Assembly (NCBI RefSeq): GCF_004022565.1
Contig: NZ_CP022987.1
Coordinates: 1,178,001-1,242,000 of the forward strand
Length of the DNA stretch: 64,000 nt
Source: Pollutimonas thiosulfatoxidans
GTDB taxonomy: Bacteria; Pseudomonadota; Gammaproteobacteria; Burkholderiales; Burkholderiaceae_B
Direction: 5' to 3'
Shown here piece after piece: positions 1 through 7,438 of this stretch. Numbering within the stretch: the stretch's first letter is position 1; each line of letters opens with the position of its first letter. The notes below the pieces were generated by a model. It worked only from the letters and a program-made list of their open reading frames with translations. It was not told the DNA's origin and searched no databases. Both the position numbers and the translations under genes were made by a program.

Positions 1-75
1 CCGCCAAATCCAAATATTTCGGATGCCGACATCAAGCTCGTGGTCGAGTGGATACTTGCCGGAGCGCCGCAGTAA
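1..75 (+). CDS. C-terminal end of a class I cytochrome c (partial)
   Basis: Reading frame 1 is open from the window edge to a TAA at 73-75 and encodes 24 residues ending in a pattern (SDADIKLVVEWILAGAPQ) typical of the last helix of small c551-type cytochromes, where the helix packs on the haem. The CxxCH haem motif would lie upstream of the window, so the assignment rests only on this tail. The next gene starts 19 nt downstream on the same strand. Probably a periplasmic electron carrier. Confidence 0.6.
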   Translation, partial: PPNPNISDADIKLVVEWILAGAPQ

Positions 76-94
76 TCGCTGTTTATTTTTACGC

Positions 95-391
95 ATGAAG
101 AAACTGCATCCGGCCGCCAATGTGGAAACCATCATTGCCCGCATCACTGGACGTGTCCAGGGTGTGGGCTTTCGCGCGGCAGCGGTCCGCCACGCTCATA
201 TGCTGAAAGTGACGGGCTGGGTAAGAAACCTGGATGACGGGTCGGTCGAGACCCTGATCCAGGGTCCACATGACCAGGTTGATCGCATGCTGTCATGGCT
301 GCACCACGGCCCGCCCGCTGCGCGAGTGGCCGAGGTGACTCACCGTGAAGAGCTTACCGACCGCGACTTCGACCGATACGAACAAATTTAG
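95..391 (+). CDS. acyP: Acylphosphatase
   Basis: Encodes 98 residues, the usual acylphosphatase size. The signature GRVQGVGFR lies at residues 19-27, with the phosphate-binding Arg at 27 and the catalytic Asn at 45 in the GWVRN block, so both active-site residues are present. The enzyme hydrolyses carboxyl-phosphate bonds such as acetyl phosphate in the cytosol. An upstream in-frame ATG at 23 would lie inside the cytochrome gene, so the ATG at 95 is chosen because homology starts soon after it. The stop overlaps the convergent flavin reductase stop by 4 nt. Confidence 0.9.
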   Translation: MKKLHPAANVETIIARITGRVQGVGFRAAAVRHAHMLKVTGWVRNLDDGSVETLIQGPHDQVDRMLSWLHHGPPAARVAEVTHREELTDRDFDRYEQI

Positions 392-936
392 GCGTGCTTG
401 CGCACCCAGGCCACGTAGCTGTCCATCCAGGTCTGCAGGAACTCGCGGCTCCCCGCCCCGATATTACCGGCCTCGTCAAACAATCCGTCCTTGGTCTGAA
501 TAAAGGCTTCCGGCTGGCCCAAGGTGGGCACGTCCAGGTAGGCCAACACATTGCGCAGATGCTGTTGGGCCAGCGCAGTTCCAATCGCACCAATTGATAT
601 GCCAAGTACGCCAGCGGGCTTGCCGGCCCAGGCGTTCTGTCCGTAAGGACGCGAGGCGTGATCGATAGCGTTTTTAAGCACGCCGGGCATTGATCGGTTG
701 TACTCGGGCGTAACGAACAGCAAGCCCTGTGAAGCGGAGATTTCCGCTTTCAGACGTTTGACGCTGTCTGCCTGGTTGGCATCGTCGTCCTGGTTATACA
801 GGGGTAGATCGCCGATCTCCAGTTTCTTGAAGGTGAACTCGGGCGGCCCAAGCTTGATCAACGCCTTGGCCAGTTGTCGATTGAAAGACTCTTGCCTTAG
901 GCTACCTATCACCACGGCGATCTGGTATTGGCTCAT
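388..936 (-). CDS. NAD(P)H-dependent FMN reductase / quinone reductase
   Basis: A 182-residue flavodoxin-fold protein of the NADPH-dependent FMN reductase family (ChrR/YieF/SsuE type). The N-terminal phosphate-binding loop reads GSLRQESFNR and the flavin-contacting block PEYNRSMPGVLKNAID is intact. Members reduce quinones, azo dyes or chromate with two-electron chemistry in the cytosol. A strong AGGAGAG Shine-Dalgarno precedes the ATG. The distal end overlaps the acylphosphatase stop by 4 nt. The physiological substrate cannot be told from sequence. Confidence 0.88.
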   Translation of the reverse strand: MSQYQIAVVIGSLRQESFNRQLAKALIKLGPPEFTFKKLEIGDLPLYNQDDDANQADSVKRLKAEISASQGLLFVTPEYNRSMPGVLKNAIDHASRPYGQNAWAGKPAGVLGISIGAIGTALAQQHLRNVLAYLDVPTLGQPEAFIQTKDGLFDEAGNIGAGSREFLQTWMDSYVAWVRKHA

Positions 937-969
937 GTTTTCTCTCCTGTAGGTACGGACTGATACGGG

Positions 970-1662
970 TCAGCGCGGGCGCAAAGTGCGCAGGGCCGGT
1001 GACCAGGATGTGTGCTCGCAGCGTGGGCAGCTTAGACCTTGCTGGCTGTCTATGGTCTGCGTCGCGCCGCAGCACGCGCAGGCGTAGAGACCGCTGTCCG
1101 GTACTTCAGTGTAGACCTTGCGATGCTCTGGGGGCAAGACGGACAGGCCGGGCCGTACGGCGTCGTTATCGTAAAAATATAAGCTTACGTCGCCGTCAAC
1201 CTCCAGTATGCCCAGTCGCAGCTGACCAAGATGCTCGATACCTTGCTGACGCAACTCCATGAAGAATTCATCTTCAGAAATATTCAGGCGTGCAAGACTA
1301 TCCAGTTCATATTGTCCGTCCACGATCAAGGTAACCGGATCGCCTTCCATCCAACTGGCGAACCGGGGTGATCGGCCCATCAGGAAGGTAGTGGCCCGAT
1401 ACAGCAACAGCAATACCACGAAGGTCATGAGCACGGGTAGTATGGGCACGTCTTCATAGAAGATCACGTCGCCCGCCGCCGAGCCCAGCGTCAGGATGAC
1501 AACCAGTTCGAAGACCGACAGTTGTCGTATGCCGCGACGCCCGGAAACCTTCAGGAAGAGAAAGACAACGACGTAAGCGAAGAGGGCACGAAAGGCGACC
1601 TCTGCCAGAAAACTCAGGGGCAATTCATCCAGCCATAGGCGCTGCCAGTCGAAGGAGACCAT
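970..1662 (-). CDS. DUF421 (YetF-type) membrane protein with C-terminal zinc ribbon
   Basis: The 230-residue product from the ATG at 1662 begins with about three hydrophobic helices, including FRALFAYVVVFLFLKVSGRR and LTLGSAAGDVIFYEDV. A cytoplasmic DUF421 alpha/beta domain follows. Unusually, the C-terminus adds a four-cysteine ribbon (CACC and CPRC, about 16 residues apart). An in-frame start at 1752 would add 30 residues with no membrane character, so the internal start is preferred. YetF-like proteins are poorly characterised inner-membrane proteins linked to sporulation or stress in Bacillus; here no partner is visible. Confidence 0.8.
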   Translation of the reverse strand: MVSFDWQRLWLDELPLSFLAEVAFRALFAYVVVFLFLKVSGRRGIRQLSVFELVVILTLGSAAGDVIFYEDVPILPVLMTFVVLLLLYRATTFLMGRSPRFASWMEGDPVTLIVDGQYELDSLARLNISEDEFFMELRQQGIEHLGQLRLGILEVDGDVSLYFYDNDAVRPGLSVLPPEHRKVYTEVPDSGLYACACCGATQTIDSQQGLSCPRCEHTSWSPALRTLRPR

Positions 1663-1803
1663 AAGCCGGTGCGTCGCTCCAGAAAAGTCGGGTTTTCTGA
1701 TGGAGCAGCAAACGGCATGCCGGGATGAGCGCGTGCGCATCCCAACGGCCAAGACTATGATGAAAGGCTGGAAGCCATCCCGTCATCTAATTGGAGAATA
1801 ACA

Positions 1804-2145
1804 ATGGAACCAACGATGTACCCACCCGTGACCAAGGCCATCGCCCAACAACGTGCTGAAGCGGCGCCCGAGGCCCTGGCTGCCTTCAAGGCGTTCAGTG
1901 CGGCTGTATTCGCTGAAGGCGCGCTGCCCAAGAAAACCAAACAGCTTATTGCTGTAGCGGTCGCTCACGTGACGCAGTGCCCGTACTGCATCAAGGGCCA
2001 CACCGAAGCCGCGCTTAAACAGGGCGCAACGCAGGCAGAGATCATGGAGGCTATCTGGGTCGCGGCCGAAATGCGAGCGGGTGGCGCGTATGCGCACTCG
2101 ACATTAGCGCTGGACACTATCAATCATTCGCAGACCCACCCCTGA
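1804..2145 (+). CDS. AhpD-like carboxymuconolactone decarboxylase family protein
   Basis: A 113-residue all-alpha protein of the CMD/AhpD fold. It keeps the redox CxxC (CPYC, residues 59-62) and the following His66, the arrangement used by AhpD-like alkylhydroperoxidases. The Shine-Dalgarno GGAG lies about 9 nt before the ATG. Its stop TGA overlaps the ATG of arfB by one base (TGATG), so the two are translationally coupled. Likely peroxide detoxification or thiol redox chemistry, with the substrate unknown. Confidence 0.85.
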   Translation: MEPTMYPPVTKAIAQQRAEAAPEALAAFKAFSAAVFAEGALPKKTKQLIAVAVAHVTQCPYCIKGHTEAALKQGATQAEIMEAIWVAAEMRAGGAYAHSTLALDTINHSQTHP

Positions 2146-2570
2146 TGGCCTTGTTTCATATTTCCGACAACGTTTGGCTGGACGAACGTGACATCGAGTT
2201 CAGCATGATACGAGCCCAAGGGGCGGGCGGCCAGAACGTCAACAAGGTGTCCAGTGCCGTGCACTTGCGCTTTGACATCGGCAAATCCGGCCTGCCGCCT
2301 GAAAGCCAGGAGGCGCTGCGCAGCCTGAATGACCGTCGTATATCGAAAGAGGGCGTCATTGTGATCAAGGCGCAGTCTTTTCGCAGCCAGGACAAGAACC
2401 GGGCGGACGCCATCGAGCGATTGCTGGAACTAATACGAATGGCACTGCAGGAACGCGCCGAACGCAAGCCGACGCGGCCCACACGGGCATCGCAACGGCG
2501 CCGCGTCCAGCGCAAGACCTTGCATGGCGAGGTCAAGCGCTTGCGTAATAAAGTCACAGACTTTCACTAG
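2145..2570 (+). CDS. arfB: Alternative ribosome-rescue factor / peptidyl-tRNA hydrolase ArfB
   Basis: 141 residues with the release-factor catalytic GGQ at positions 28-30 (GAGGQNVNK) and a long Arg/Lys-rich C-terminal tail, the two hallmarks of ArfB (YaeJ). This factor enters the empty mRNA channel of stalled ribosomes and hydrolyses peptidyl-tRNA. It backs up tmRNA/SmpB, and smpB lies elsewhere in this window (45.6 kb). It is coupled to the AhpD-like gene by a 1-nt overlap. The 3' end shares its stop with convergent alkB (CTAG, 2567-2570). Confidence 0.93.
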   Translation: MALFHISDNVWLDERDIEFSMIRAQGAGGQNVNKVSSAVHLRFDIGKSGLPPESQEALRSLNDRRISKEGVIVIKAQSFRSQDKNRADAIERLLELIRMALQERAERKPTRPTRASQRRRVQRKTLHGEVKRLRNKVTDFH

Positions 2571-3181
2571 CGAACTGGCTTACGGCGAGCAGGCGTGCGA
2601 AAGGTAATCGAGTAGCGCAGGGCAGTGGTAGGCGCAACACTGTGCTGCCATTCCCATCTGGCAGGGCCGCGCAGCAGATAGATGGACCGCGGCTCGGCCC
2701 GTAGTTTGATCAGATCGGCGCGCGACGGCTGGACTGGCGGGTATGGACGAAAGCGCAGCAGGGCGGCGCTGGCAAGCGACACGCCAACGATGTCTTCAAA
2801 ATCCGGTACGTCGCGGTGCCAGCCCAGCGGGGTGCCCGGCTGGTATTCGGCCACCAGTATCTGAGTGAAGTCTTCGGCCGGCAGGCCAGCCCACGCGGCG
2901 GCCTTGGCGCCCAGCGCCTTAAGGAAGGCGGGCGGCGGGCCGGAAGGGCGCAGCATGCCTTCATCAAAGTCGTAGCTGGCCCCGTAACTAACAACCCGCC
3001 GCCGCGCGGTATAGGCCTTGTAACGCATCTCGCGCAGCGGCAGGGCGGTGATCGCTGATATGAGACTGGCCTCTTCATCGACAGACAGGAAACCGTTCTC
3101 GTAACGCAAGCCCTGCGGCCGCGTCTCGGCGGGCTCATCGAAAAGGCTGCCTTGCCAGGCTTCGGGAGTGTGTGGGTTCAT
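2567..3181 (-). CDS. alkB: AlkB-like 2-oxoglutarate/Fe(II) dioxygenase
   Basis: 204 residues with the iron facial triad H122-x-D124 (WHRDVP) and H180, and the 2-oxoglutarate-binding arginines R189 and R195 in RYSITFR. This is the family that oxidatively removes methyl groups from 1-methyladenine and 3-methylcytosine in DNA or RNA. The N-terminal segment (SLFDEPAE) and length resemble the compact bacterial AlkB/ALKBH2-like class rather than E. coli AlkB itself. It stands alone between the arfB stop and a degenerate UppS-like gene. Confidence 0.9.
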   Translation of the reverse strand: MNPHTPEAWQGSLFDEPAETRPQGLRYENGFLSVDEEASLISAITALPLREMRYKAYTARRRVVSYGASYDFDEGMLRPSGPPPAFLKALGAKAAAWAGLPAEDFTQILVAEYQPGTPLGWHRDVPDFEDIVGVSLASAALLRFRPYPPVQPSRADLIKLRAEPRSIYLLRGPARWEWQHSVAPTTALRYSITFRTPARRKPVR

Positions 3182-3220
3182 GAGAGTGTCCTGCCAAATT
3201 CCATACCCGGCTCGACGGGA

Positions 3221-3656
3221 CTATCCGCCAAGCGTCCGGTCCTGGCATGCATACCATGCCAGCGCCTGCTGCATATGGTCGGGATGAAAGTCTGGCCAAT
3301 AGTCGTCAACGAAATACATATCGGCATAAACCGATTGCACGGGCAAAAAGCCGCTAAGGCGCCTGCCGCCTCCCCAGCGCACAATAAGGTCGATGCGACT
3401 GACATCATGCGAGCGTAGCGCGCCGCTTGCTCTCTTTCTGCACCGCGGGTCGATGAACATTGTCTTGAGTGAAGCCGTAAATCGACACTTCTTCAATGCC
3501 CAACTTACGGCAAGTATCCATCAAGGCGAGCCCCGGTTCTATGCCATGCGCATAGCCTTCCTGTTTCTGCATTCCATTCTGGACCGCCCAGCGGCGATTG
3601 CCATCCGGGATGAATCCCACATGTCGCGGCAATCGCGTAGGTGCACCTGTAGTCAT
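3221..3656 (-). pseudogene. Internally deleted, frameshifted UppS-family (cis-prenyltransferase-like) gene
   Basis: The first frame (ATG at 3656) gives an UppS-family N-terminus (PRHVGFIPDGNRRWA, then SIYGFTQDNVHRP) and terminates at 3405. Another frame resumes with the family C-terminus (SRIDLIVRWGGGRRLSGFLP, then WPDFHP) up to the TAG at 3221. The two halves are adjacent, so the middle of the protein is missing and the frame is broken: the span is 436 nt, not a multiple of three. The intact relatives are small UppS-like proteins distinct from the essential UppS. Almost certainly non-functional. Confidence 0.8.
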
Positions 3657-3778
3657 GTTTCCATTGTGAAAGCATGGCTCGCAGATGACAATCGACGCGA
3701 GTAACGAAGCATGTCACCCCACTTATAGGCACGTGAGGTGCTGGACTTGGGCTCTCCTGCACTTCAAAGGAGCCACCC

Positions 3779-4138
3779 ATGAACTTGTTCAATAGACTGC
3801 CGGGCTACGTCTCTAGCGAACCAGGGCTGGAGCGGGTCGTGTTGGCCCGGATGCCGATGATATTTTGCATCGGCGCGACCCTGCTGATGATGCCCTCGCT
3901 GCTCCTGCGGCAAGGCAACTGGGACATGCATGCACTGCGGCTGGACGACCTCATATCCAAAGTGGACATCTATGCGACAGCCGGATTCCTCTTGTATTGC
4001 AATCTTGTGGTTGCCGTGACAATAGGGGCGTTCATTGTCCTGGTGATGAAGGGGCCGGCCTATGTCGCAGACGCGTACCCATTGAACGATGCCGATTCAC
4101 CTGCGCCGGCGGCCTCGCGGCACACGCCGCAACAGTAG
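3779..4138 (+). CDS. Small two-helix membrane protein, function unknown
   Basis: 119 residues with two clear hydrophobic stretches (about 25-45, MIFCIGATLLMMPSLLL, and about 70-92, FLLYCNLVVAVTIGAFIVLV) and a polar Pro/Ala-rich tail. The Shine-Dalgarno AAAGGAG is well placed before the ATG. I recognise no family. It ends 4 nt from the convergent universal stress protein gene. Expected in the inner membrane. Confidence 0.65.
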   Translation: MNLFNRLPGYVSSEPGLERVVLARMPMIFCIGATLLMMPSLLLRQGNWDMHALRLDDLISKVDIYATAGFLLYCNLVVAVTIGAFIVLVMKGPAYVADAYPLNDADSPAPAASRHTPQQ

Positions 4139-4142
4139 CGCC

Positions 4143-4979
4143 TTAATGAGAAAACAGAACGGGCACGGTCATGGTCTGGATCAGCGTGCGGGAGGCTCCG
4201 CCCAGCACCCATTCTCTCAAGCGGCTATGCCCGTAGGCGCCCATCACGATCAGGTCGCTGCCGTAATCGGTGGCGGCGTTCAAAATCGTGCAACCGACAC
4301 CAATATCGCGGCTGGGCCGACTGACAATTCTCGGTTCAGGGTATTTCCGCAACTTGCTGTAAATAGAAATATCTTGAGGATCAAGATCGTTGGGCCGCAT
4401 GCGTTCTGCCTCTTCATCAACGGTCAAGACGATCAGTTCTGCGGCTTCGTGCAGGATAGGGCGTGCGTCGGCAAAGGCCCGGGCGGCTTCGCGTCCAAGA
4501 TCCCAACAGAACAGCACGCTATGCCCGATCGGTGTAGCGATTTTTCCCGCATAGGGAAGCACCAGAACGGGACGGCCGGCCCCCATGATGACTTCCTCGG
4601 CAAGATTCGCATACTGCGGCGCGCTGGTTTCGTTGGGATTGAATTGGCTCATGACGATGAGATCGCAATAGCGCGCCTGCAGCGCCAAGGCCGGGCCGAG
4701 CTCTCCTTGGGGCGACTTCCAGCGCGCAAGCACGCCATTTGCCGCCGCAGCCTCTTCGAAAAGCGTACGCGCCTTCTCTTCCTCTTGGGATAGTTTTGTA
4801 CGTATTGGAGAGTAGATCTCGTCGGACTGCCCAGTTTGCTTGTAAAAGCGAAAAGGGAGGTAGCGTACGTATACGCCAACGAGTTCAGCCTTGTGCTGGG
4901 CCGCCAACTGCGCCGCGATCTCCAGGCGGCTGGCACAGCGCAGGTCGCTATCCATATGCACCGCGATGCGTACAAGCAT
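4143..4979 (-). CDS. Tandem-domain universal stress protein (UspA family)
   Basis: 278 residues starting MLVRIAVHMDSD, made of two Usp-fold halves. The C-terminal half ends in the ATP-binding-type motif GAYGHSRLREWVLGGASRT followed by the final strand VPVLFSH. The start at 4979 is chosen over 5051 because CAGGAGAACACC sits directly before it. Universal stress proteins are cytosolic nucleotide-binding proteins induced by starvation or oxidative stress. The first half has a degenerate nucleotide motif, common in tandem members. Confidence 0.88.
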   Translation of the reverse strand: MLVRIAVHMDSDLRCASRLEIAAQLAAQHKAELVGVYVRYLPFRFYKQTGQSDEIYSPIRTKLSQEEEKARTLFEEAAAANGVLARWKSPQGELGPALALQARYCDLIVMSQFNPNETSAPQYANLAEEVIMGAGRPVLVLPYAGKIATPIGHSVLFCWDLGREAARAFADARPILHEAAELIVLTVDEEAERMRPNDLDPQDISIYSKLRKYPEPRIVSRPSRDIGVGCTILNAATDYGSDLIVMGAYGHSRLREWVLGGASRTLIQTMTVPVLFSH

Positions 4980-5134
4980 GGTGTTCTCCTGTGAAAGGAA
5001 GGGGGACGGGTTCAACGCTAGAGTGGGTCTCGCGGTTTGTATATTGGCCATAAGGACGGCTGAGGCGCCATACCCAATCGCAATAACCTGCCAATGTTAA
5101 GATCGACAGTATGCTTTTTTAGAGGAGTGATGGC

Positions 5135-5524
5135 ATGAAAGGCTATGTAGATAACATCGAGAAGGTCACCGTCGAGAACGACAACTTCCGCAAGGTGCTG
5201 TATACCGGCAAGCACATGCAGCTGGTTTTGATGACCTTGCAGGCTGGCGAGGAAATCGGTGCCGAGGTGCACGAAGGCCATGACCAGTTCTTCCGCATCG
5301 AAGCAGGCAAGGGGCGCGTCACCATCGACGACAATACTTACGACATACAGGATGACGACGCCATCATCGTGCCGGCTGGCGCCCGCCATAACGTAGTCAA
5401 CACAGGAACCGAGCCGTTGCGCCTGTATACCTTGTACGGGCCGCCCGAGCACCGGGAAGGAACGCTGCACCCGACCAAGGCCGACGAGAAAGAAGAGCAC
5501 TTCGACGGCACCACCACGGAATAA
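5135..5524 (+). CDS. Cupin-domain protein
   Basis: 129 residues forming one conserved cupin barrel. Motif 1 is H-x-G-H-D-x-F (about 47-53) with a following Glu in FFRIEAGKG, and motif 2 is VPAGARHNVVNTG. The histidines and glutamate needed for metal binding are present. The C-terminus carries PPEHREGTLHPTKAD, found in a widespread group of stand-alone cupins whose function is unknown (often annotated as mannose-6-phosphate isomerase-like). AGAGGAG precedes the ATG. A strong hairpin follows the stop. Confidence 0.85.
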   Translation: MKGYVDNIEKVTVENDNFRKVLYTGKHMQLVLMTLQAGEEIGAEVHEGHDQFFRIEAGKGRVTIDDNTYDIQDDDAIIVPAGARHNVVNTGTEPLRLYTLYGPPEHREGTLHPTKADEKEEHFDGTTTE

Positions 5525-5534
5525 GCGTTGAAAA

Positions 5535-5565
5535 GGCCGCCACCAAGAGCAGTAAGGTGGCGGCC
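5535..5565 (-). terminator. Hairpin terminator between cupin and copper-protein genes
   Basis: A perfect 10-bp stem (GGCCGCCACC / GGTGGCGGCC) encloses an 11-nt loop. On the minus strand it is followed by TTTT, so it best serves transcripts coming leftward from the copper-protein gene. It may also slow rightward cupin transcripts. Confidence 0.7.
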
Positions 5566-5591
5566 AATGCCTGTACACTCATATTATAGAC

Positions 5592-5619
5592 TTTACATAA
5601 TACACATTATGCGTATTAA
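5592..5619 (+). promoter_or_regulatory. Candidate regulated promoter with dyad operator
   Basis: TTTACA (5592-5597) and TATTAA (5614-5619) are 16 bp apart, and the spacer is filled by an inverted repeat TAATAC-N9-GTATTA (5598-5618). It is followed by AGGAG and an ATG that opens only a 20-codon frame. Both the promoter and its use are inferred from sequence pattern alone. Confidence 0.4.
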
Positions 5620-5642
5620 CTCTATAGCTTTAGGAGCGCGAA

Positions 5643-5705
5643 ATGGCTAACTGGAAAAGTCGGCCGTACTCATGCGTTCGCGCCAATTCGCTTGCCCTGC
5701 AGTGA
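5643..5705 (+). CDS. 20-codon ORF behind a good promoter and RBS (leader peptide or gene stump)
   Basis: The ATG at 5643 sits 7 nt after AGGAG and encodes 20 residues (MANWKSRPYSCVRANSLALQ) before TGA. A 15-bp perfect palindrome with one central base, CGTCATG-G-CATGACG (5708-5722), follows the stop. The convergent copper-protein gene ends at 5737. It may be the 5' stump of a gene removed when the metal-resistance block was acquired, or a real short leader. No homology is recognisable. Confidence 0.3.
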   Translation: MANWKSRPYSCVRANSLALQ

Positions 5706-5736
5706 CTCGTCATGGCATGACGCTGCTATTGGCCAT

Positions 5737-6072
5737 TCAGGCCATCTGGGCCATCCGTCTGCACTCTTCAGCACAAGTGCGGCACGCCTCCGCACAGCGC
5801 TGACAGTGATCCATTTGGTGTTTGGCGCATTCATCTGCGCAAGCTTGGCAAACCTCCGCACACAGGCGGCAAAGCGCCTGGGAAAACTCACTTCCTCTGG
5901 CCATATAACTGGCCGCCGAGCGGCAAATTTGGGCGCAATCCATGTCCATCTTTATGCAACGGGCCATGCTTTTAACGTCCTGTTCCGCCAGGCATGAGAC
6001 GGCGCAGTGGTCGCACTCGGCAGCGCATGCATAACAAGCATCTATGCACGATTGAAATTTTTGGTGAGGCAT
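5737..6072 (-). CDS. Cys-rich four-helix-bundle copper-storage-type protein (DUF326/Csp)
   Basis: 111 residues with 19 cysteines, mostly in CxxC/CxxxC spacing along amphipathic helices (SCIDACYACAAECDHC near the start, CRTCAEECRR near the end). This is the layout of Csp-type cytosolic copper-storage proteins, which line the core of a four-helix bundle with thiolates and hold many Cu(I) ions. There is no signal peptide, so it is the cytosolic Csp3-like form. The start at 6072 has a GGAG site and matches family N-termini; a longer frame to 6270 lacks support. It lies 115 nt downstream of arsH on the same strand and may be cotranscribed with it. Confidence 0.88.
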   Translation of the reverse strand: MPHQKFQSCIDACYACAAECDHCAVSCLAEQDVKSMARCIKMDMDCAQICRSAASYMARGSEFSQALCRLCAEVCQACADECAKHQMDHCQRCAEACRTCAEECRRMAQMA

Positions 6073-6187
6073 ATCGGTCTCCAAGGGGGTTGAGGGGCGC
6101 ACCGCCCCCTTGCGCAGCAACTTCGATGCCGTACAGGCATCACCTCGACCGACATCGAACGATCGTATCTGGCAGGACTGCTTCCGA

Positions 6188-6946
6188 TCAGCTCTCGGTG
6201 GTTTGGGCTTCTTGTTCCATGGCGCGCTCCGCCAAGCGGGCGGCCTCGGCGGCCACACCCTTACGCTCACTATAGCGGTCTGTGAGGTAATCGCTTCGAT
6301 CCCGGACCAGCAAGGTGAATTTAACTAGTTCCTCCATCACGTCGACTACTCGATCGTAGTAGGCCGACGGCTTCATCCGTCCGTTCTCGGCGAACTCTTG
6401 GTAAGCCTTGGCCACCGATGATTGATTCGGGATGGTCACCATGCGCATCCAACGGCCAAGCACTCGCAGCGCATTGACTGCGTTAAACGATTGAGAGCCG
6501 CCACTGACTTGCATGACGGCCAGTGTGCGTCCTTGCGTCGGGCGCACGCTTCCTGTTTCTAGAGGCAGCCAATCGATTTGGCTCTTGAACACCCCCGTTA
6601 AGTTGCCATGACGTTCAGGGCTGCACCACACTTGGCCCTCCGACCAAAGCGATAAGTCCCGTAGTTCGGCGACTTTGGGATGGTCAGCGGCAACACTGTC
6701 GGGCATGGGCAAGCCATGCGGATCGAAGATTCTGGCTTCTGCACCCAGGCCGGTCAAAATGCGCGCGGCCTCCTCTACCAGCAACCGGCTGTACGAACGC
6801 TCTCGCAGCGAGCCGTAAAGCAAAAGAATACGAGGCGGATGGGCCGCGCCGCTGCACAACGAAAGCTGGGCTAGCGTTGGCTGTTCCAACAGCGACTGGT
6901 CAATCAATGGCAGCGAGAGATCATGGAGGGGCAAACCGGTGGGCAT
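6188..6946 (-). CDS. arsH: Organoarsenical oxidase ArsH
   Basis: 252 residues of the ArsH flavoprotein family. Features are the flavodoxin-like loop LLYGSLRERSYSR, the SPERHGNLTGVFKSQIDW block, and the C-terminal KFTLLVRDRSDYLTDRYSER extension used for tetramerisation. ArsH oxidises trivalent methylated or aromatic arsenicals with NADPH/FMN. The ATG at 6946 is preceded by GAGG; the TTG at 6961 would add only five residues. It is divergent from arsR across a shared promoter region. Confidence 0.95.
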   Translation of the reverse strand: MPTGLPLHDLSLPLIDQSLLEQPTLAQLSLCSGAAHPPRILLLYGSLRERSYSRLLVEEAARILTGLGAEARIFDPHGLPMPDSVAADHPKVAELRDLSLWSEGQVWCSPERHGNLTGVFKSQIDWLPLETGSVRPTQGRTLAVMQVSGGSQSFNAVNALRVLGRWMRMVTIPNQSSVAKAYQEFAENGRMKPSAYYDRVVDVMEELVKFTLLVRDRSDYLTDRYSERKGVAAEAARLAERAMEQEAQTTES

Positions 6947-7021
6947 CAATACCTCAAACAAAAACGGGATGTATTCAGCGAGTTAAAAGACTAGACCAAG
7001 AGAGATTACTAAATTTCGTTA

Positions 7022-7039
7022 TTTCGAGTATTATCGAAT
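7022..7039. promoter_or_regulatory. Candidate ArsR operator between arsH and arsR
   Basis: An inverted repeat TTCGA-N6-TCGAA (7023-7038) lies immediately before the arsR ATG at 7041, in the 94-bp gap between the divergent arsH and arsR genes. ArsR/SmtB repressors bind imperfect dyads of this size overlapping the promoter, so this is the best autoregulatory operator candidate. Binding is inferred. Confidence 0.55.
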
Positions 7040-7040
7040 A

Positions 7041-7382
7041 ATGGAAACGAAAAGTATAGTCCGTGCGCTCGCCGCCATTGCCCATGAGTCCCGCCTGGAG
7101 GCCTACCGCTACCTGGTGCAGGCGGGCCCTGCCGGGTTGCCAGCCGGGCAGCTATCAGAGATGCTGGGGATTGCGCCCTCCTCGCTTTCCTTCCATCTGA
7201 AGGAACTGGTAAACGCAGGACTTTTGTCATCCCGTCAAGAAGGGCGCTTCGTTTTTTATTCGGCCGAATATGCAGTCATGAATTCCCTTCTGGCCTACCT
7301 CACAGACAATTGCTGCGGCGGAAACCCCTGCTCGCCTGTAAAGGTCGATGCCTGTGTCGCTGTTCCAAAGAATCACAGCTAA
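7041..7382 (+). CDS. arsR: Arsenic-responsive repressor ArsR (ArsR/SmtB family)
   Basis: 113 residues with a winged helix-turn-helix (LSEMLGIAPSSLSFHLKELVNAGLL, residues about 34-58) and a C-terminal cysteine cluster NCCGGNPC (about 92-99) that can bind As(III). The sensor cysteines are C-terminal, unlike the ELCVC site in helix 3 of plasmid R773 ArsR, so it belongs to another sensor class. No Shine-Dalgarno is visible before the ATG, and the operator dyad ends one base before it, so the message may be leaderless or nearly so. It heads the ars operon. Confidence 0.9.
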   Translation: METKSIVRALAAIAHESRLEAYRYLVQAGPAGLPAGQLSEMLGIAPSSLSFHLKELVNAGLLSSRQEGRFVFYSAEYAVMNSLLAYLTDNCCGGNPCSPVKVDACVAVPKNHS

Positions 7383-7438
7383 TCACACTAACTCGTGTGC
7401 TGGCCGCTGAGCCGGCGACATTAAACTGCGGGGTCCCC

